Shown: positions 35,376 through 44,712, counted from the first letter of the stretch. The stretch is 64,000 bases of DNA from Bradyrhizobium sp. CB82 (GCF_029714405.1 NZ_CP121650.1:2919001-2983000), one strand, 5' to 3'. Program-made: numbers and translations. Notes: generated by a model not told the origin, from the sequence alone.

Positions 35376-36218
35376 ATGAAGGTGTTGCCAAGATCGAGTG
35401 AGGTGGCGACGCCGGCACCGGCGCGGCAGCCTGCAACCGCAATGATCGAGATCGACCGCGTTTCTCAGATCTTTCAAACGTCGGCGCGCAAGGATCATCT
35501 TGCGCTGTCGGATATCTCGCTGACGATCGAAGAAGGTGCTTTCGTCTCCATTCTCGGACCGTCCGGCTGCGGCAAGTCGACACTTCTCTACATCGTCGGC
35601 GGGTTTGTCAGTCCGACCAGCGGGTCAGTAAAAGTGAAGGGCAAGACGATCACGGCCCCCGGGCCCGATCGCGGGCCGGTGTTTCAGGAGTTCGCGCTCT
35701 TTCCCTGGAAGACCGTCCTCGGCAACGTAATGTACGGGCCGCGTCAGCAGGGTGTCGGCGCGACCGAAGCCGAGGCACAGAGCCGCGCGCTGATCGAGAT
35801 GGTCGGCCTCAAGGGCTACGAGAATTTCTTTCCCAAGGAGCTGTCAGGCGGAATGAAGCAGCGCGTCGCGCTTGCCCGCACGCTCGCTTACCATCCCGAA
35901 GTGCTGCTGATGGACGAGCCGTTCGGCGCGCTCGATGCTCATACGCGTACGCGGCTTCAGAACGACCTCTTGAACATCTGGGAGCGCGACAGGAAGACGG
36001 TTCTGTTCGTGACTCACTCCGTCGATGAAGCTGTGTTTCTTTCGGACAAGGTCGTGATGATGTCGCGCTCTCCCGGCCGCATCCGGCAGGTGATCGATAT
36101 CGACCTGCCGCGGCCGCGGCGGCGGACAGAGCTGTTGCTCGACCCGCGTTATCAGAAAAATGTCGTTGACATCGAACGCATGTTCGATGACAGCGACGAG
36201 GGTGGTGTGAACGCATGA
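35376..36218 (+). CDS. ABC importer ATP-binding protein (nitrate/sulfonate/taurine type)
   Basis: From ATG 35376 (GGAG upstream) the 280-residue protein shows Walker A GPSGCGKST, Q-loop VFQEFALFPW, signature LSGGMKQRVALARTLAY, Walker B LLMDEPFGALD and the H-loop VTHSVDEAV. It powers the two permeases that follow. The stop overlaps the next start (ATGA, 36215-36218), so the three genes are translated as a coupled unit. Confidence 0.93.
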   Translation: MKVLPRSSEVATPAPARQPATAMIEIDRVSQIFQTSARKDHLALSDISLTIEEGAFVSILGPSGCGKSTLLYIVGGFVSPTSGSVKVKGKTITAPGPDRGPVFQEFALFPWKTVLGNVMYGPRQQGVGATEAEAQSRALIEMVGLKGYENFFPKELSGGMKQRVALARTLAYHPEVLLMDEPFGALDAHTRTRLQNDLLNIWERDRKTVLFVTHSVDEAVFLSDKVVMMSRSPGRIRQVIDIDLPRPRRRTELLLDPRYQKNVVDIERMFDDSDEGGVNA

Positions 36219-37000
36219 CTTTGCCCGTTGCCATCGGCCGGCGCCTCGCTCCCTTGTTCGCCTGCGTGGGGCTGCTCGCGGCGTGGCAGGTTGCGGCGCT
36301 TATTCTGAAGAACGACAGTTTCCCGACTGCGCTCGAAGCCATGCGTGCGGTTCCGGCCATCCTTGGCGACAAGGAGGCTCTGATCAATATCCTGGCGTCG
36401 CTCCGTCGCATGACGATCGGCTTTGCCGTAGCCGTCGCCGTTTCAATTCCGCTCGGGCTCATGATGGGGCGGAGCCGGGCCGTGGCATCCTTCTTCAATC
36501 CGCTCTTGATGGTGATCTATCCCGTGCCGAAGGCGGCGTTGATGCCGATCATCATGCTTTGGCTGGGCGTCGGCGACATCGCCAAAACGCTTGTCATTTT
36601 CCTGGGCGTCAGCCTGCCGGTCATCTATCACAGCTTTGAAGGCGCCAAGGCGGTCGAAGAGAAGATGCTATGGTCGGGGGCCGCCATGGGCCTGTCGGCT
36701 GTACAACGCCTGGTCCGCATTGTGCTGCCGGCGGCGTTGCCGGAGATCCTGACCGGTTGTCGTACTGGGCTCGTGCTGGCGCTGATCACCATGATCACCA
36801 GTGAGATGATCGCCCGTCAGTCCGGCGCAGGCAATATCCTCTTCAACGCACTTGACATGGGCCAGTACGACACCGTCTTCGCAATGATCATTATCGTCGG
36901 GGCCATGGGAATAGGCCTCGATGCTGCCTTCGAGAGGGTCCGGGCACGCCTGGTGCAGTGGTCGGAGCCCCAGTTCGATATGCCCTTGAGCTTTTCATGA
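36215..37000 (+). CDS. ABC importer permease 1
   Basis: The 261-residue inner-membrane protein has about six hydrophobic segments and the coupling motif EEKMLWSGAAMGLSAVQRLV, then RIVLPAALPEILTG (the EAA loop). It belongs to the SsuC/TauC permease group. It overlaps the ATPase gene by four bases and the next permease by four bases (36997-37000). With the second permease it may form a heterodimer. Confidence 0.92.
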   Translation: MTLPVAIGRRLAPLFACVGLLAAWQVAALILKNDSFPTALEAMRAVPAILGDKEALINILASLRRMTIGFAVAVAVSIPLGLMMGRSRAVASFFNPLLMVIYPVPKAALMPIIMLWLGVGDIAKTLVIFLGVSLPVIYHSFEGAKAVEEKMLWSGAAMGLSAVQRLVRIVLPAALPEILTGCRTGLVLALITMITSEMIARQSGAGNILFNALDMGQYDTVFAMIIIVGAMGIGLDAAFERVRARLVQWSEPQFDMPLSFS

Positions 37001-37764
37001 AGTTGCGCGCGCTCTCCATGGACGTCTTCCTCGGGCTTCTGCCGATCGCCTTGCTCATCGCATTGTGGCAGGGCTTGGTATCGTTTGGAGTGGCGCCAGT
37101 CGCATTGCTGCCCCCGCCAGGATACGTCTTTGCGCGACTGCTGCAACAGCTTGTAACCGTCGGGTTTCAGCAGGAGATCATGGCGACTCTGTTCCGACTA
37201 TTTGCCGGCTTCCTGATTGCGGTCGCGCTGGGCGTCAGCATCGGTATGGTGGCGGCCGCGAGTCCTGCGATCAACGCCATCGTGCGGCCGCTCGTACGGG
37301 TTCTTGCGCCGCTGCCCAAGGTCGCACTTTATCCGGCGCTGCTGCTGCTGCTCGGCTTCAGTCATGAATCGAAGATCGCGCTGGTCACTGCGGACGCGCT
37401 GTTCCCGATCCTTTTGTCCACCTATTATGGTGCCTCCACCGTAGAGCAGAAGCTGATTTGGTCTGCGATGGCGGCCGGCACGCCGCGGCGGGAGATCTTG
37501 CTCAAGGTTGTGTTGCCGGCCGCAATGCCGTCAATCCTGACTGGTTGCCGGATCGGGCTTGTCATTTCGTGCATCGTGGTTTTCCTGGCCGAGATGATCA
37601 CGTCGACCGACGGCCTCGGCCATGTGCTCATCACCGCGGCCCGCACGTTCCAGGCTGTTGACATGTTCGTGCCGTTGATCACGATCTCCCTGCTGGGATT
37701 GATCCTGAACGCGCTATTGCAAGCCGCGCGGTCGTACCTGCTGCGGGGTTTTCCAGAAACGTGA
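36997..37764 (+). CDS. ABC importer permease 2
   Basis: The 255-residue membrane protein is a paralogue of permease 1, with the EAA loop WSAMAAGTPRREILLKVVLP and AAMPSILTGCRIG. The start ATG 36997 overlaps the previous stop. Two distinct permeases plus one ATPase is the usual composition for a subset of TauC/SsuC-type importers. It is followed after 31 bases by the NicX-like gene. Confidence 0.92.
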   Translation: MKLRALSMDVFLGLLPIALLIALWQGLVSFGVAPVALLPPPGYVFARLLQQLVTVGFQQEIMATLFRLFAGFLIAVALGVSIGMVAAASPAINAIVRPLVRVLAPLPKVALYPALLLLLGFSHESKIALVTADALFPILLSTYYGASTVEQKLIWSAMAAGTPRREILLKVVLPAAMPSILTGCRIGLVISCIVVFLAEMITSTDGLGHVLITAARTFQAVDMFVPLITISLLGLILNALLQAARSYLLRGFPET

Positions 37765-37795
37765 TCTGACCGAACAAGAACTAGGGGGGTGAATC

Positions 37796-38842
37796 ATGCT
37801 GGCGGATCGGATCGAGGCAAAATGGATCGACGCGTTCTGCGAGATTTTTGAGCGGTGCGCCGTCAAGGCCGGCGATACGGCGGCAATTCTTTCGGAAACC
37901 CAGTCGCGTGCGCTCAACGTGCATCTGGCGGAGCTCGCTCTGCTGCGTCTGGGCGCACGACCGTTCCATGTCATTATGCCCACTCCGAGAAACCGCCATA
38001 TCGTGCCCGTCCGTTCCACGGGGGCGAGCGAGGCGATTCAGCGGATGGCGCCCGTCATCAGCGCCCTCCAGCAGGCTGGTTTCGTGGTCGATTGCACCAT
38101 TGAAGGCTTGATGCACGCCGTGGAGACGCCGGAAATCCTCGAGGCCGGTGCCCGAATCTTGGTGATCTCCAATGAACACCCTGAAGCGCTCGAGCGCATG
38201 GTGCCGGACCCTGCGCTCGAAAAGCGGGTTCGTGCAGCGGCGAAGATGCTGCATGGGACGAAGCGGATGCGCGTCACTTCGAAGGCAGGCACCGCTCTCG
38301 ATGTCGACATGGTCGGGGCTTCGACGGTCGGGGTCTGGGGGTGGACCGACAAGCCAGGGACGCTGGCACATTGGCCGGGGGGCATCGTCGTCAGCTTTCC
38401 GAAGAGCGGGACCATCAACGGGACGCTGGTCATGGCCCCGGGCGACATCAATCTCACCTTCAAGCGTTACCTGACGTCGCCGGTAAGGATGACGCTGAAA
38501 GACGATTATGTCGTCGCGCTCGAGGGCGAAGGCACCGACGCTGCGATGATGCGCGCCTATCTTGCTGCCTGGGGCGACCGGGAGGCTTATGCGGTATCGC
38601 ATGTCGGCTTCGGCATGAACCCGGGCGCGCGCTACGAGGCGCTGACGATGTACGACCAGCGCGATACCAACGGCACCGAACTGCGCGCGGTCTCAGGCAA
38701 CTTTCTGTTTTCGACCGGTGCGAACGAATTTGCCGGCCGCTACACGGCGGGGCATTTCGACCTGCCGATGATGGGAACCACGATCGAGCTCGACGGCGTT
38801 ACGGTCGTGCGTGACGGCGTGCTGCAGGATGTGTTCGGCTAG
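37796..38842 (+). CDS. nicX: NicX-like 2,5-dihydroxypyridine 5,6-dioxygenase (M29-like fold)
   Basis: The 348-residue protein belongs to the aminopeptidase-T-like family that includes the ring-cleaving dioxygenase NicX. The iron ligands reported for Pseudomonas putida NicX (two His and an Asp, the last two as HxD) have counterparts in His269 (SHVGFGMN) and His320/Asp322 (AGHFDLPMM), with nearly the same spacing. The M29 peptidase function is therefore less likely. It would open a dihydroxypyridine ring to N-formylmaleamate. The monooxygenase pair upstream could supply the hydroxylated ring. Its stop overlaps the convergent gene's stop in CTAG. Confidence 0.72.
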   Translation: MLADRIEAKWIDAFCEIFERCAVKAGDTAAILSETQSRALNVHLAELALLRLGARPFHVIMPTPRNRHIVPVRSTGASEAIQRMAPVISALQQAGFVVDCTIEGLMHAVETPEILEAGARILVISNEHPEALERMVPDPALEKRVRAAAKMLHGTKRMRVTSKAGTALDVDMVGASTVGVWGWTDKPGTLAHWPGGIVVSFPKSGTINGTLVMAPGDINLTFKRYLTSPVRMTLKDDYVVALEGEGTDAAMMRAYLAAWGDREAYAVSHVGFGMNPGARYEALTMYDQRDTNGTELRAVSGNFLFSTGANEFAGRYTAGHFDLPMMGTTIELDGVTVVRDGVLQDVFG

Positions 38843-39831
38843 TCGCCGTCGAACACCGGCGGCCGCGCAAGGCCAAAGTGCCGGAGCAGGTCGACCATCG
38901 CCTTGAGCCGCGTCTCGCGATAGGCGTCGACATCGAGGCCTGAATAGTCGAGGAAGCCCGCCCCGGTACGGAGTCCGATTCGGCCTTCCTGCATGTTGCG
39001 GGAAATGACCTCCGGTGCCCGATAGCGGTCGCTACCGAGCGCGCCCTCGAGATAGCGGCTGGCGTAGAAGAGGATGTCGCCACCGCCCCAATCGATGAAC
39101 TCCAGTAGCCCCAGGACCGCATAGCGGAAGCCGAACCCGTAACGGATTGCCTTGTCGATCTCCTCGGCGCTGGCAACACCTTCCTCGACCATGCGCGCAG
39201 CTTCGTTCATGGCAAGCGCCTGGATGCGCGGGACGATGAAGCCGGGCGTTGCGGCGCAGACCACCGGCATCTTGCCGATGCCTTCGAGCAGCGCCTTGAC
39301 TTCGTCGATAACGATCGGATCGGTGGCAGCGCCCGGCGACACCTCGACGAGCGGGATCAGATAGGCCGGATTGAGCCAGTGCACGTTCAGGAAGCGGCCG
39401 GGATGTTCGATCGCACCGGAGAGATCGTCGACGAGGATTGTCGATGTCGTGGAGGCGATGATGGTGTCGCGTCCAACCCGTTTGGAGGTGGCCGCAAGCA
39501 CCTCTCGCTTGAGCTCGACGACCTCAGGCACGCCTTCGAAGACGAGGCCGGCGCTGGACAGGGCTGTATCGCTTTCACCGGCCGGTACCACCGAGACTCG
39601 TCTGATGAGCATGTCGGCTTGCGCGTCGGCGAGCAGCCCCAGGCGCGCCAGACTCGCGAACGTCTTGCGGACCTCGTTCAACGCGTCCGCCTCAAGCCTT
39701 GCGAAATCTTCGGCAGAGCGGCCCTTAATGTCGATCATGGTCACGGCATGCCCCGCATAAGCGAAGGCGACCGCAATCCCTCGGCCCATGCGGCCGGCGC
39801 CGAGACAAGCGATGTTAGTGCGGGCGGTCAT
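38839..39831 (-). CDS. 3-hydroxyacyl-CoA dehydrogenase
   Basis: The 330-residue protein has the Rossmann start NIACLGAGRMGRGIAVAFAY, the catalytic region FLNVHWLNPAYLIPLVEVSP (His in NVHWLNP), and the C-terminal helical domain with GFIVPRIQALAMNEAARMVE. It oxidises 3-hydroxyacyl-CoA esters with NAD. It is the last gene of a tight minus-strand operon, its start overlapping the previous stop by four bases. Context points to beta-oxidation-like processing of a ring-derived acyl-CoA. Confidence 0.88.
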   Translation of the reverse strand: MTARTNIACLGAGRMGRGIAVAFAYAGHAVTMIDIKGRSAEDFARLEADALNEVRKTFASLARLGLLADAQADMLIRRVSVVPAGESDTALSSAGLVFEGVPEVVELKREVLAATSKRVGRDTIIASTTSTILVDDLSGAIEHPGRFLNVHWLNPAYLIPLVEVSPGAATDPIVIDEVKALLEGIGKMPVVCAATPGFIVPRIQALAMNEAARMVEEGVASAEEIDKAIRYGFGFRYAVLGLLEFIDWGGGDILFYASRYLEGALGSDRYRAPEVISRNMQEGRIGLRTGAGFLDYSGLDVDAYRETRLKAMVDLLRHFGLARPPVFDGD

Positions 39832-40922
39832 CGGTCAAAGCCCTCACGCAGGAGCGTCTGCAGGTCAGCCCGGTTGAGATGGCCGAGACCCAAGGTTGCG
39901 AGCGTACGGCCTCCTACCGCAAAATTCTCGCCGCAGACTGCTCCGCCAATGGCGAGGAAGGCCCTTGCGAGCGGTGTCGCAACGCTGGCCAGCTCGGCGA
40001 CCGAGACAAGGAACGAGAGCCCGAGTCGGAGATCTTCCCGCATGTAGCGGTGGTCCCTGAGTACGATCCGCTCGCGCCAATCGCCGGAGTCGGTGAGGCG
40101 ATCGTGCGAGCCGCGGCCATACATCCAGATCTCACCTTCCTTGGCGTAGTGATGGGCGAGTGGAAAATGCGGGGCTCCGTAGCCAAGCTTTTCGCGCACC
40201 GCGATGCGTTCGGCATCGAGTGTATCCGTCACCCTGCGGATCGCCGCCTGCGTTCCTTCCTTGTGGATGTCCCAGCGTTCAAAGTGCTCGATTGGACCGG
40301 CGTTCATGACGATCAGCGGTGGGTGAATGATCGGTCCCGCGTTCATCAAAGCGCCGGAGAGAGCGTCTCCACAGGGTTCAATCGCACCAGGAAACGCGCG
40401 GCCGACCACGTTGAGGGCGTACGCGGCCAAATTCAGCGGGAACACGCCGACCGGCAATCGCTTGGCGCGGATCGTGACCGCGACCTCGAACGGCCCATGC
40501 TTGCGCGTCAGCCAGGGCAGCGTGCCGGTTTCGGCAAAGCTCACCTTGGCGCGATTGCCAGAGTCGCGCAGAGCCAGAGCGAAGATCATCGAGCCGAAGG
40601 TTGCCGGCGGTAGAAACACGACCTGTCCATCCTGCAGGTGCGGCGCGAGCAGGCGAGCGATGTCCGGTTGGGCAAAGGCCGGCGCTGGGCACAAGATCAG
40701 TTCGGTGCCGCTGACCGCGTCGGCGATATCGGTCGTGACCAGCGCAAGCTTCACGTCGTGCGCGCCATTGTGGTCCTTGACGAGGATGCGCGAGCCGGCT
40801 GCGCGGTGAGCTTCCACTTGATCTTCGTGGCGTCGCCAGAGCCGCACCTCATGTCCGGAAAGCGTGAAATCACCGGCGGCAGCGAACGAGCCGTTGCCGC
40901 CGCCCAGAACGGCAATCTTCAA
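39828..40922 (-). CDS. Opine (octopine/nopaline) dehydrogenase-family protein
   Basis: The 364-residue protein has an NAD(P) fold (MKIAVLGGGNGSFAAAGDFT), AETGTLPWLTRKHG, and the octopine dehydrogenase domain with ALMNAGPIIHPPLIVMNAG and EGEIWMYGRGSHDRL. The GPIIHPP His is the family's catalytic candidate. Opine dehydrogenases join or cleave an amino acid and a keto acid. Finding one inside an acyl-CoA operon, overlapping both neighbours by four bases, suggests a role with an amino- or imino-acid intermediate. That role is inference. Confidence 0.85.
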   Translation of the reverse strand: MKIAVLGGGNGSFAAAGDFTLSGHEVRLWRRHEDQVEAHRAAGSRILVKDHNGAHDVKLALVTTDIADAVSGTELILCPAPAFAQPDIARLLAPHLQDGQVVFLPPATFGSMIFALALRDSGNRAKVSFAETGTLPWLTRKHGPFEVAVTIRAKRLPVGVFPLNLAAYALNVVGRAFPGAIEPCGDALSGALMNAGPIIHPPLIVMNAGPIEHFERWDIHKEGTQAAIRRVTDTLDAERIAVREKLGYGAPHFPLAHHYAKEGEIWMYGRGSHDRLTDSGDWRERIVLRDHRYMREDLRLGLSFLVSVAELASVATPLARAFLAIGGAVCGENFAVGGRTLATLGLGHLNRADLQTLLREGFDR

Positions 40923-42454
40923 GAGACTTCTCCTTGTGCGCGGGACTGTGCGTCGAGCCGCTTCAGCAGGAAATGCTGGACCTTGCCCAGCGCAGTGCGC
41001 GGCAGGTCGCCGACGAAGACGATTTCGCGCGGGACCTTGTAGCGCGCGAGCTGTGCCTGGAGATGCGCTTTTAACTGCTCAGCCTCGAGCTGGCGGCCTG
41101 ATCGCGGGATCACATAAGCGATTGGCACCTCGTCCCAGCGCGGGTCGGATCTGCCGATCACCGCACATTCGCTGACGTCGGGATGCTCGAGCAGAACGCG
41201 TTCGACCTCGGCCGGATAGATATTCTCACCGCCGGAAATGATCAGGTTCTTCTTGCGATCCCGGATCCAGAAATACCCGTCGTCGTCGCACAGGCCGATA
41301 TCGCCGGTGCGATACCAGCCGTCGCGCAGTGCTTCGCGGGTAGCACTCTCGTTGCCCCAATATTCGAAGAAGACGTTGGGACCACGTACCGCGATCTCGC
41401 CAGGCACTCCCGGCGGCAGCTCGCTGCCGTCGTCGCCGATCACTTTCGCTTCACAGCAGAGCCCTGGAAGACCCGTCGAGCCCATGCGCGATAGGTCGCC
41501 GCCGAGCCGCGTATAGACGGCGATCGGGCAGGTCTCGGTCGAGCCGTAGACTTGCAAGACCGGAACACCGCGCGCAACGAAACGTTCGATCAGGTGCGGC
41601 GGCACGATGGTTGATCCGGTGGCGATGGCCTTCAAGGACGAAAGATCGGCCGCAGCCCAGCCCGGATGATCGCTCAACGCCTGGATGATCGTCGGCACCA
41701 ATACGGTCAGCGTTGGGCGGTCGCGCTCGAAGCCGGCAAGGGCCGCCTCCGGTGTGAAACGCGAATGAATCGTGACGGTCGCCCCCACGTGCAAAGCCGG
41801 CGTGGTCTGGATGTTGAGCCCGCCGACGTGGAAGAAGGGCAGCACCGTCAGCACGTGATCATCCGACGTCAGGTTGTGCATGTGCTGGCTCATGACGCTG
41901 TTCCAGAACAGCGCGTCCTGACGCAGCACCGCACCCTTCGGTCGGCCGGTCGTGCCCGACGTGTAGACGATGAGCAGCGGGCTGGAGAGATCGGTATGTG
42001 GATTGCGAGCGTTGCCTTCGCCATGCTCAAGCAGTGAGGCGAATGTACTGCCATTTGGCGGCGTGAAATCCAGACCAAGAACGATGGTCCCTGGCAGGCT
42101 TCGCTCGAGTTCAGGAATGACGCCGGCAAAGGCCTGTTCGAGCACCAGCATCTTGGCGCCGGCGTCCGCGAGAATGAAAAGCTGTTCGGCAACCGCGAGC
42201 CGCCAGTTCAGCGGGACCAGCATCGCGCCCAGCCGCGCGCAGGCATAGAGCAATACGAGGTAGTCGGGCCGATTCAGGCTCAGGATTGCAACGCGATCGC
42301 CGCGGCCGACGCCGAGCTCGGCTTTCAAAGCGCCGGCGGTCCGCTCGATGCGCGCAGCAAACGCCGCATAGCTTAAGCTCTTGCCTTCGAAACGAATGGC
42401 TGGCTTGTCCGGCGCGAATGCCGCGTTGCGATCGATCAGATGACAGAGGTCCAC
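40919..42454 (-). CDS. AMP-forming acyl-CoA ligase
   Basis: Starting at GTG 42454, two bases after the previous stop, the 511-residue protein has the usual family length. The longer frame to 42550 overlaps the dehydrogenase gene. Adenylation motifs are YTSGTTGRPKGAVL, YGSTETCPIA, RTGDIGLCDDDGYFWIRDRK and LPRTALGKVQHF with the catalytic Lys. It activates a carboxylate to its CoA thioester; medium-chain or aromatic acids are typical. The overlap with the opine-dehydrogenase gene indicates one operon. Confidence 0.88.
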   Translation of the reverse strand: MDLCHLIDRNAAFAPDKPAIRFEGKSLSYAAFAARIERTAGALKAELGVGRGDRVAILSLNRPDYLVLLYACARLGAMLVPLNWRLAVAEQLFILADAGAKMLVLEQAFAGVIPELERSLPGTIVLGLDFTPPNGSTFASLLEHGEGNARNPHTDLSSPLLIVYTSGTTGRPKGAVLRQDALFWNSVMSQHMHNLTSDDHVLTVLPFFHVGGLNIQTTPALHVGATVTIHSRFTPEAALAGFERDRPTLTVLVPTIIQALSDHPGWAAADLSSLKAIATGSTIVPPHLIERFVARGVPVLQVYGSTETCPIAVYTRLGGDLSRMGSTGLPGLCCEAKVIGDDGSELPPGVPGEIAVRGPNVFFEYWGNESATREALRDGWYRTGDIGLCDDDGYFWIRDRKKNLIISGGENIYPAEVERVLLEHPDVSECAVIGRSDPRWDEVPIAYVIPRSGRQLEAEQLKAHLQAQLARYKVPREIVFVGDLPRTALGKVQHFLLKRLDAQSRAQGEVS

Positions 42455-42456
42455 CG

Positions 42457-43743
42457 TCAGTCGTCCGATTCGCCGGGCTCGTACAGCGCCTCGCGCCCGA
42501 TGCGATCGAGGCAGAGCTCGGCCGTCCAGGGCAGCATCAGCGAGCCACAACGGCTGTCGCGATAGATGCGCTCCAGCGGCAATGATTTGAGCATGGCCTG
42601 GCCTCCGCAGGTGCGGATCGCCAGAGCTGCGAGCTCATTGGCGCCCTCCATCACCGAATACTGTGCCGCATAGGCCCGCAACACCTGCTCCTTGCTCGGG
42701 TTGGCGCGCGCCTCGCTGACGGCTTGAAACCAGATCGCCTTGATCTGCTCGAGCTTGATCTGCATCTGCGCGACGGCGATCTGCTTGGTGGGGTACATCC
42801 TGCGCTTGACCGGCGGCATGTCGGGGACCTCGCCGCGCAAATAGCGCACGGTGAAGTCATAGGCCGCCTGCGCAAGGCCCATATAGGTCGGCGACAACGT
42901 CAGGAACATGTGCGGCCAGCGCATTGCCGCCTGGAAATAGACGCCGCGCGGCATCAGGGCGGCTTCTTTCGGCACGAACACGTCCTTGAACAGGAGCGTG
43001 CGTGAGACCGTCCCGCGCATCCCAAGCGGATCCCAATCCCCGACGACAGATACGCCTTCCGCCTTGGCGGGAATGGCAAGGTAGAGCGTATTGCGGCGTG
43101 AGGCCTTTTCGCCTTCTTTTACCTCGGTGCAGAGCGCGCCGTAGTAATCGGCATGGCCGGAGAGTGAGGCAAATATCTTCTTGCCGTTGATGATCCAGCC
43201 GTCGCCAATGGGTTTTGCCTCGGTGCCGAAGGCAACGCCGCCTGCGGCCGCCGCGCCCCCTTCCGAGAACGGCTGCGAGTAGATTGCACCATCCTCGACG
43301 ATGCGCTTGTAGTGGATCGTGCGACGGCGCTCGTGCTCGGCGCGCGTCGCGTCGTCCATGTCGAGGTCGTCAGCCAACGGTCCCGACCACAGGGTCGAAC
43401 AGACATGCATGTTCCAGGTGAGCGCGGTCGCGCCGCAATAGCGACCGATCTCGGCCGCAGCGAGCGCGTAGGTCTGGTAGCTGGCACCAAGCCCGCCATG
43501 CTTCTTGGGAATAGTGATACCGAGCAGGCCTGCGCGGTGCAGATCGCGATAATTCTCGATTGGGAACGTCGCATCGCGGTCATAGGCCGCGGCGCGTCCG
43601 GCGAACACGCTCTGGCCAATCTCCCGCGCCCGCGCGATGACCGCCGCCTGCTCGCCGTCCAGACGGAATGCGACGGGATCGAAGATCGGCGCGTCGAGCG
43701 TGAGCTTGTCGGCAGTGCTCGTCTTCTTGACTTGCATGGTCAT
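42457..43743 (-). CDS. Acyl-CoA dehydrogenase
   Basis: The 428-residue flavoprotein has the three-part acyl-CoA dehydrogenase fold: GLLGITIPKKHGGLGASYQT, then QPFSEGGAAAAGGVAFG and GDGWIINGKKIFASLSGHAD in the beta domain. The C-terminal helical domain includes YPTKQIAVAQMQIKLEQIKA and LPLERIYRDSRCGSLMLP. It introduces a double bond in a CoA ester and passes electrons to ETF. It overlaps the hydrolase gene upstream by four bases and is followed after two bases by the ligase. Confidence 0.88.
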   Translation of the reverse strand: MTMQVKKTSTADKLTLDAPIFDPVAFRLDGEQAAVIARAREIGQSVFAGRAAAYDRDATFPIENYRDLHRAGLLGITIPKKHGGLGASYQTYALAAAEIGRYCGATALTWNMHVCSTLWSGPLADDLDMDDATRAEHERRRTIHYKRIVEDGAIYSQPFSEGGAAAAGGVAFGTEAKPIGDGWIINGKKIFASLSGHADYYGALCTEVKEGEKASRRNTLYLAIPAKAEGVSVVGDWDPLGMRGTVSRTLLFKDVFVPKEAALMPRGVYFQAAMRWPHMFLTLSPTYMGLAQAAYDFTVRYLRGEVPDMPPVKRRMYPTKQIAVAQMQIKLEQIKAIWFQAVSEARANPSKEQVLRAYAAQYSVMEGANELAALAIRTCGGQAMLKSLPLERIYRDSRCGSLMLPWTAELCLDRIGREALYEPGESDD

Positions 43744-44570
43744 TGCTCGGTCGCCTGTGTTCTGGCCACGCTCGATCTCAGAAAATCATCAATTGCAGCG
43801 TTGAACGCGTCAGGCCGTTCAAGATTGGCGAGGTGGCCCACGCCGGTGAGTTCCACATAGCGAGCCGCCGGAATAAAGCCCGCCATTTTCGCCATCATAG
43901 GCGCAGGCGCATTGTTATCTCTGGATCCGGACAGGAGTAGCGTTGGAACGGCGATGTCCTTGAGTGCGCTCCGCCGGTCGAATCCGATCAAGGCGAGCAT
44001 CATCGCGCGATAGCTCGCCTCCGGCACGCTGGCCATGCAGTCGCGCGCGACATTCATGCCATTCGCATCGGGATCGTCACCAACCAGATCCTTGACAAGG
44101 GAGGGGGCGAGCGAGGCCATGGTCTCGCCGCGATCGAGCGGGCCAAGCCGCGCTGCAATGAACGATCTTTGCCAGTCACCGTCGGACTTGCCAAAAGCCG
44201 GGCTGGTCTGCGCCAATACGACGGCGCGTGCGGCCTGAGGATGTTGCGTCAGCCATTGCTGCACGATCATCCCGCCGATCGAATGTCCAACCAGGACGGG
44301 CCTGTCGACTTCGATCTGTTGCAGGAACTCCTGCAACGCCTCCGCCAAGGCAGCGATGCTGACCTCGGGGAGCGATTTCGAACCGCCATAGCCCGGCATA
44401 TCCCAGGCAATCGCCTGAAACCGGCTGCCAAATGTGGTGAGCTGGTGGCGCCAGGCGCGCGCTGAACCGCCAATGCCATGCAGAAAGACCAAAGGTGTCG
44501 CACCCGGACTGCCTGCGACCTCATAGGCGAAGCGTCCATTCCCCGTTATCGTCGGCCTCGGTTGCTGCAC
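43740..44570 (-). CDS. Alpha/beta hydrolase, first gene of the acyl-CoA operon
   Basis: GTG 44570 has GAGGAA upstream and gives 276 residues; the frame to 44696 is discarded. The fold shows HGIGGSARAW, the nucleophile Ser97 in LVGHSIGGMIVQQW, Asp in LLLSGSRDNNAP and His in LTGVGHLANLERPD. It resembles ring-fission product and enol-lactone hydrolases. A NicD-like N-formylmaleamate deformylase role would suit the NicX-like gene but is only a possibility. Four genes follow with 4-base overlaps or a 2-base gap. Confidence 0.82.
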   Translation of the reverse strand: MQQPRPTITGNGRFAYEVAGSPGATPLVFLHGIGGSARAWRHQLTTFGSRFQAIAWDMPGYGGSKSLPEVSIAALAEALQEFLQQIEVDRPVLVGHSIGGMIVQQWLTQHPQAARAVVLAQTSPAFGKSDGDWQRSFIAARLGPLDRGETMASLAPSLVKDLVGDDPDANGMNVARDCMASVPEASYRAMMLALIGFDRRSALKDIAVPTLLLSGSRDNNAPAPMMAKMAGFIPAARYVELTGVGHLANLERPDAFNAAIDDFLRSSVARTQATEQ

Positions 44571-44630
44571 GTGGCTTCCTCTTGCTCGTCCGCCGATGCT
44601 AACAGGCCTATCGGGTATGGGAAGACATAA

Positions 44631-44644
44631 TTTTATACTTAAAG
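44631..44644. promoter_or_regulatory. Possible MarR operator (weak copy)
   Basis: TTTTATACTTAAAG lies 61 bases upstream of the hydrolase GTG and loosely matches the palindrome at 44701. Between the two sites an inverted repeat GCCCCTGC...GCAGGGGC (44660-44667, 44678-44685) forms a hairpin or second binding site in this divergent control region. Confidence 0.35.
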
Positions 44645-44700
44645 CAATTTCCCGGGCCGGCCCCTGCAAGAGCTGAAGCAGGGGCTTCCATTGCAAAAAC

Positions 44701-44712
44701 TTTAAGCTTAAA
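44701..44712. promoter_or_regulatory. Probable MarR operator
   Basis: TTTAAGCTTAAA is a perfect 12-bp palindrome 48 bases before the SDR start, in the divergent region with the hydrolase operon. Near-identical sequence occurs before the CoA ligase (50368) and twice around the MarR gene (49657, 49730). Confidence 0.6.

Noticed and set aside
37796..38842. Leucyl aminopeptidase T as the product
   Set aside because: The ligand set His269, His320, Asp322 follows NicX spacing, and the neighbours are oxygenase genes. Peptidase remains only a fallback.
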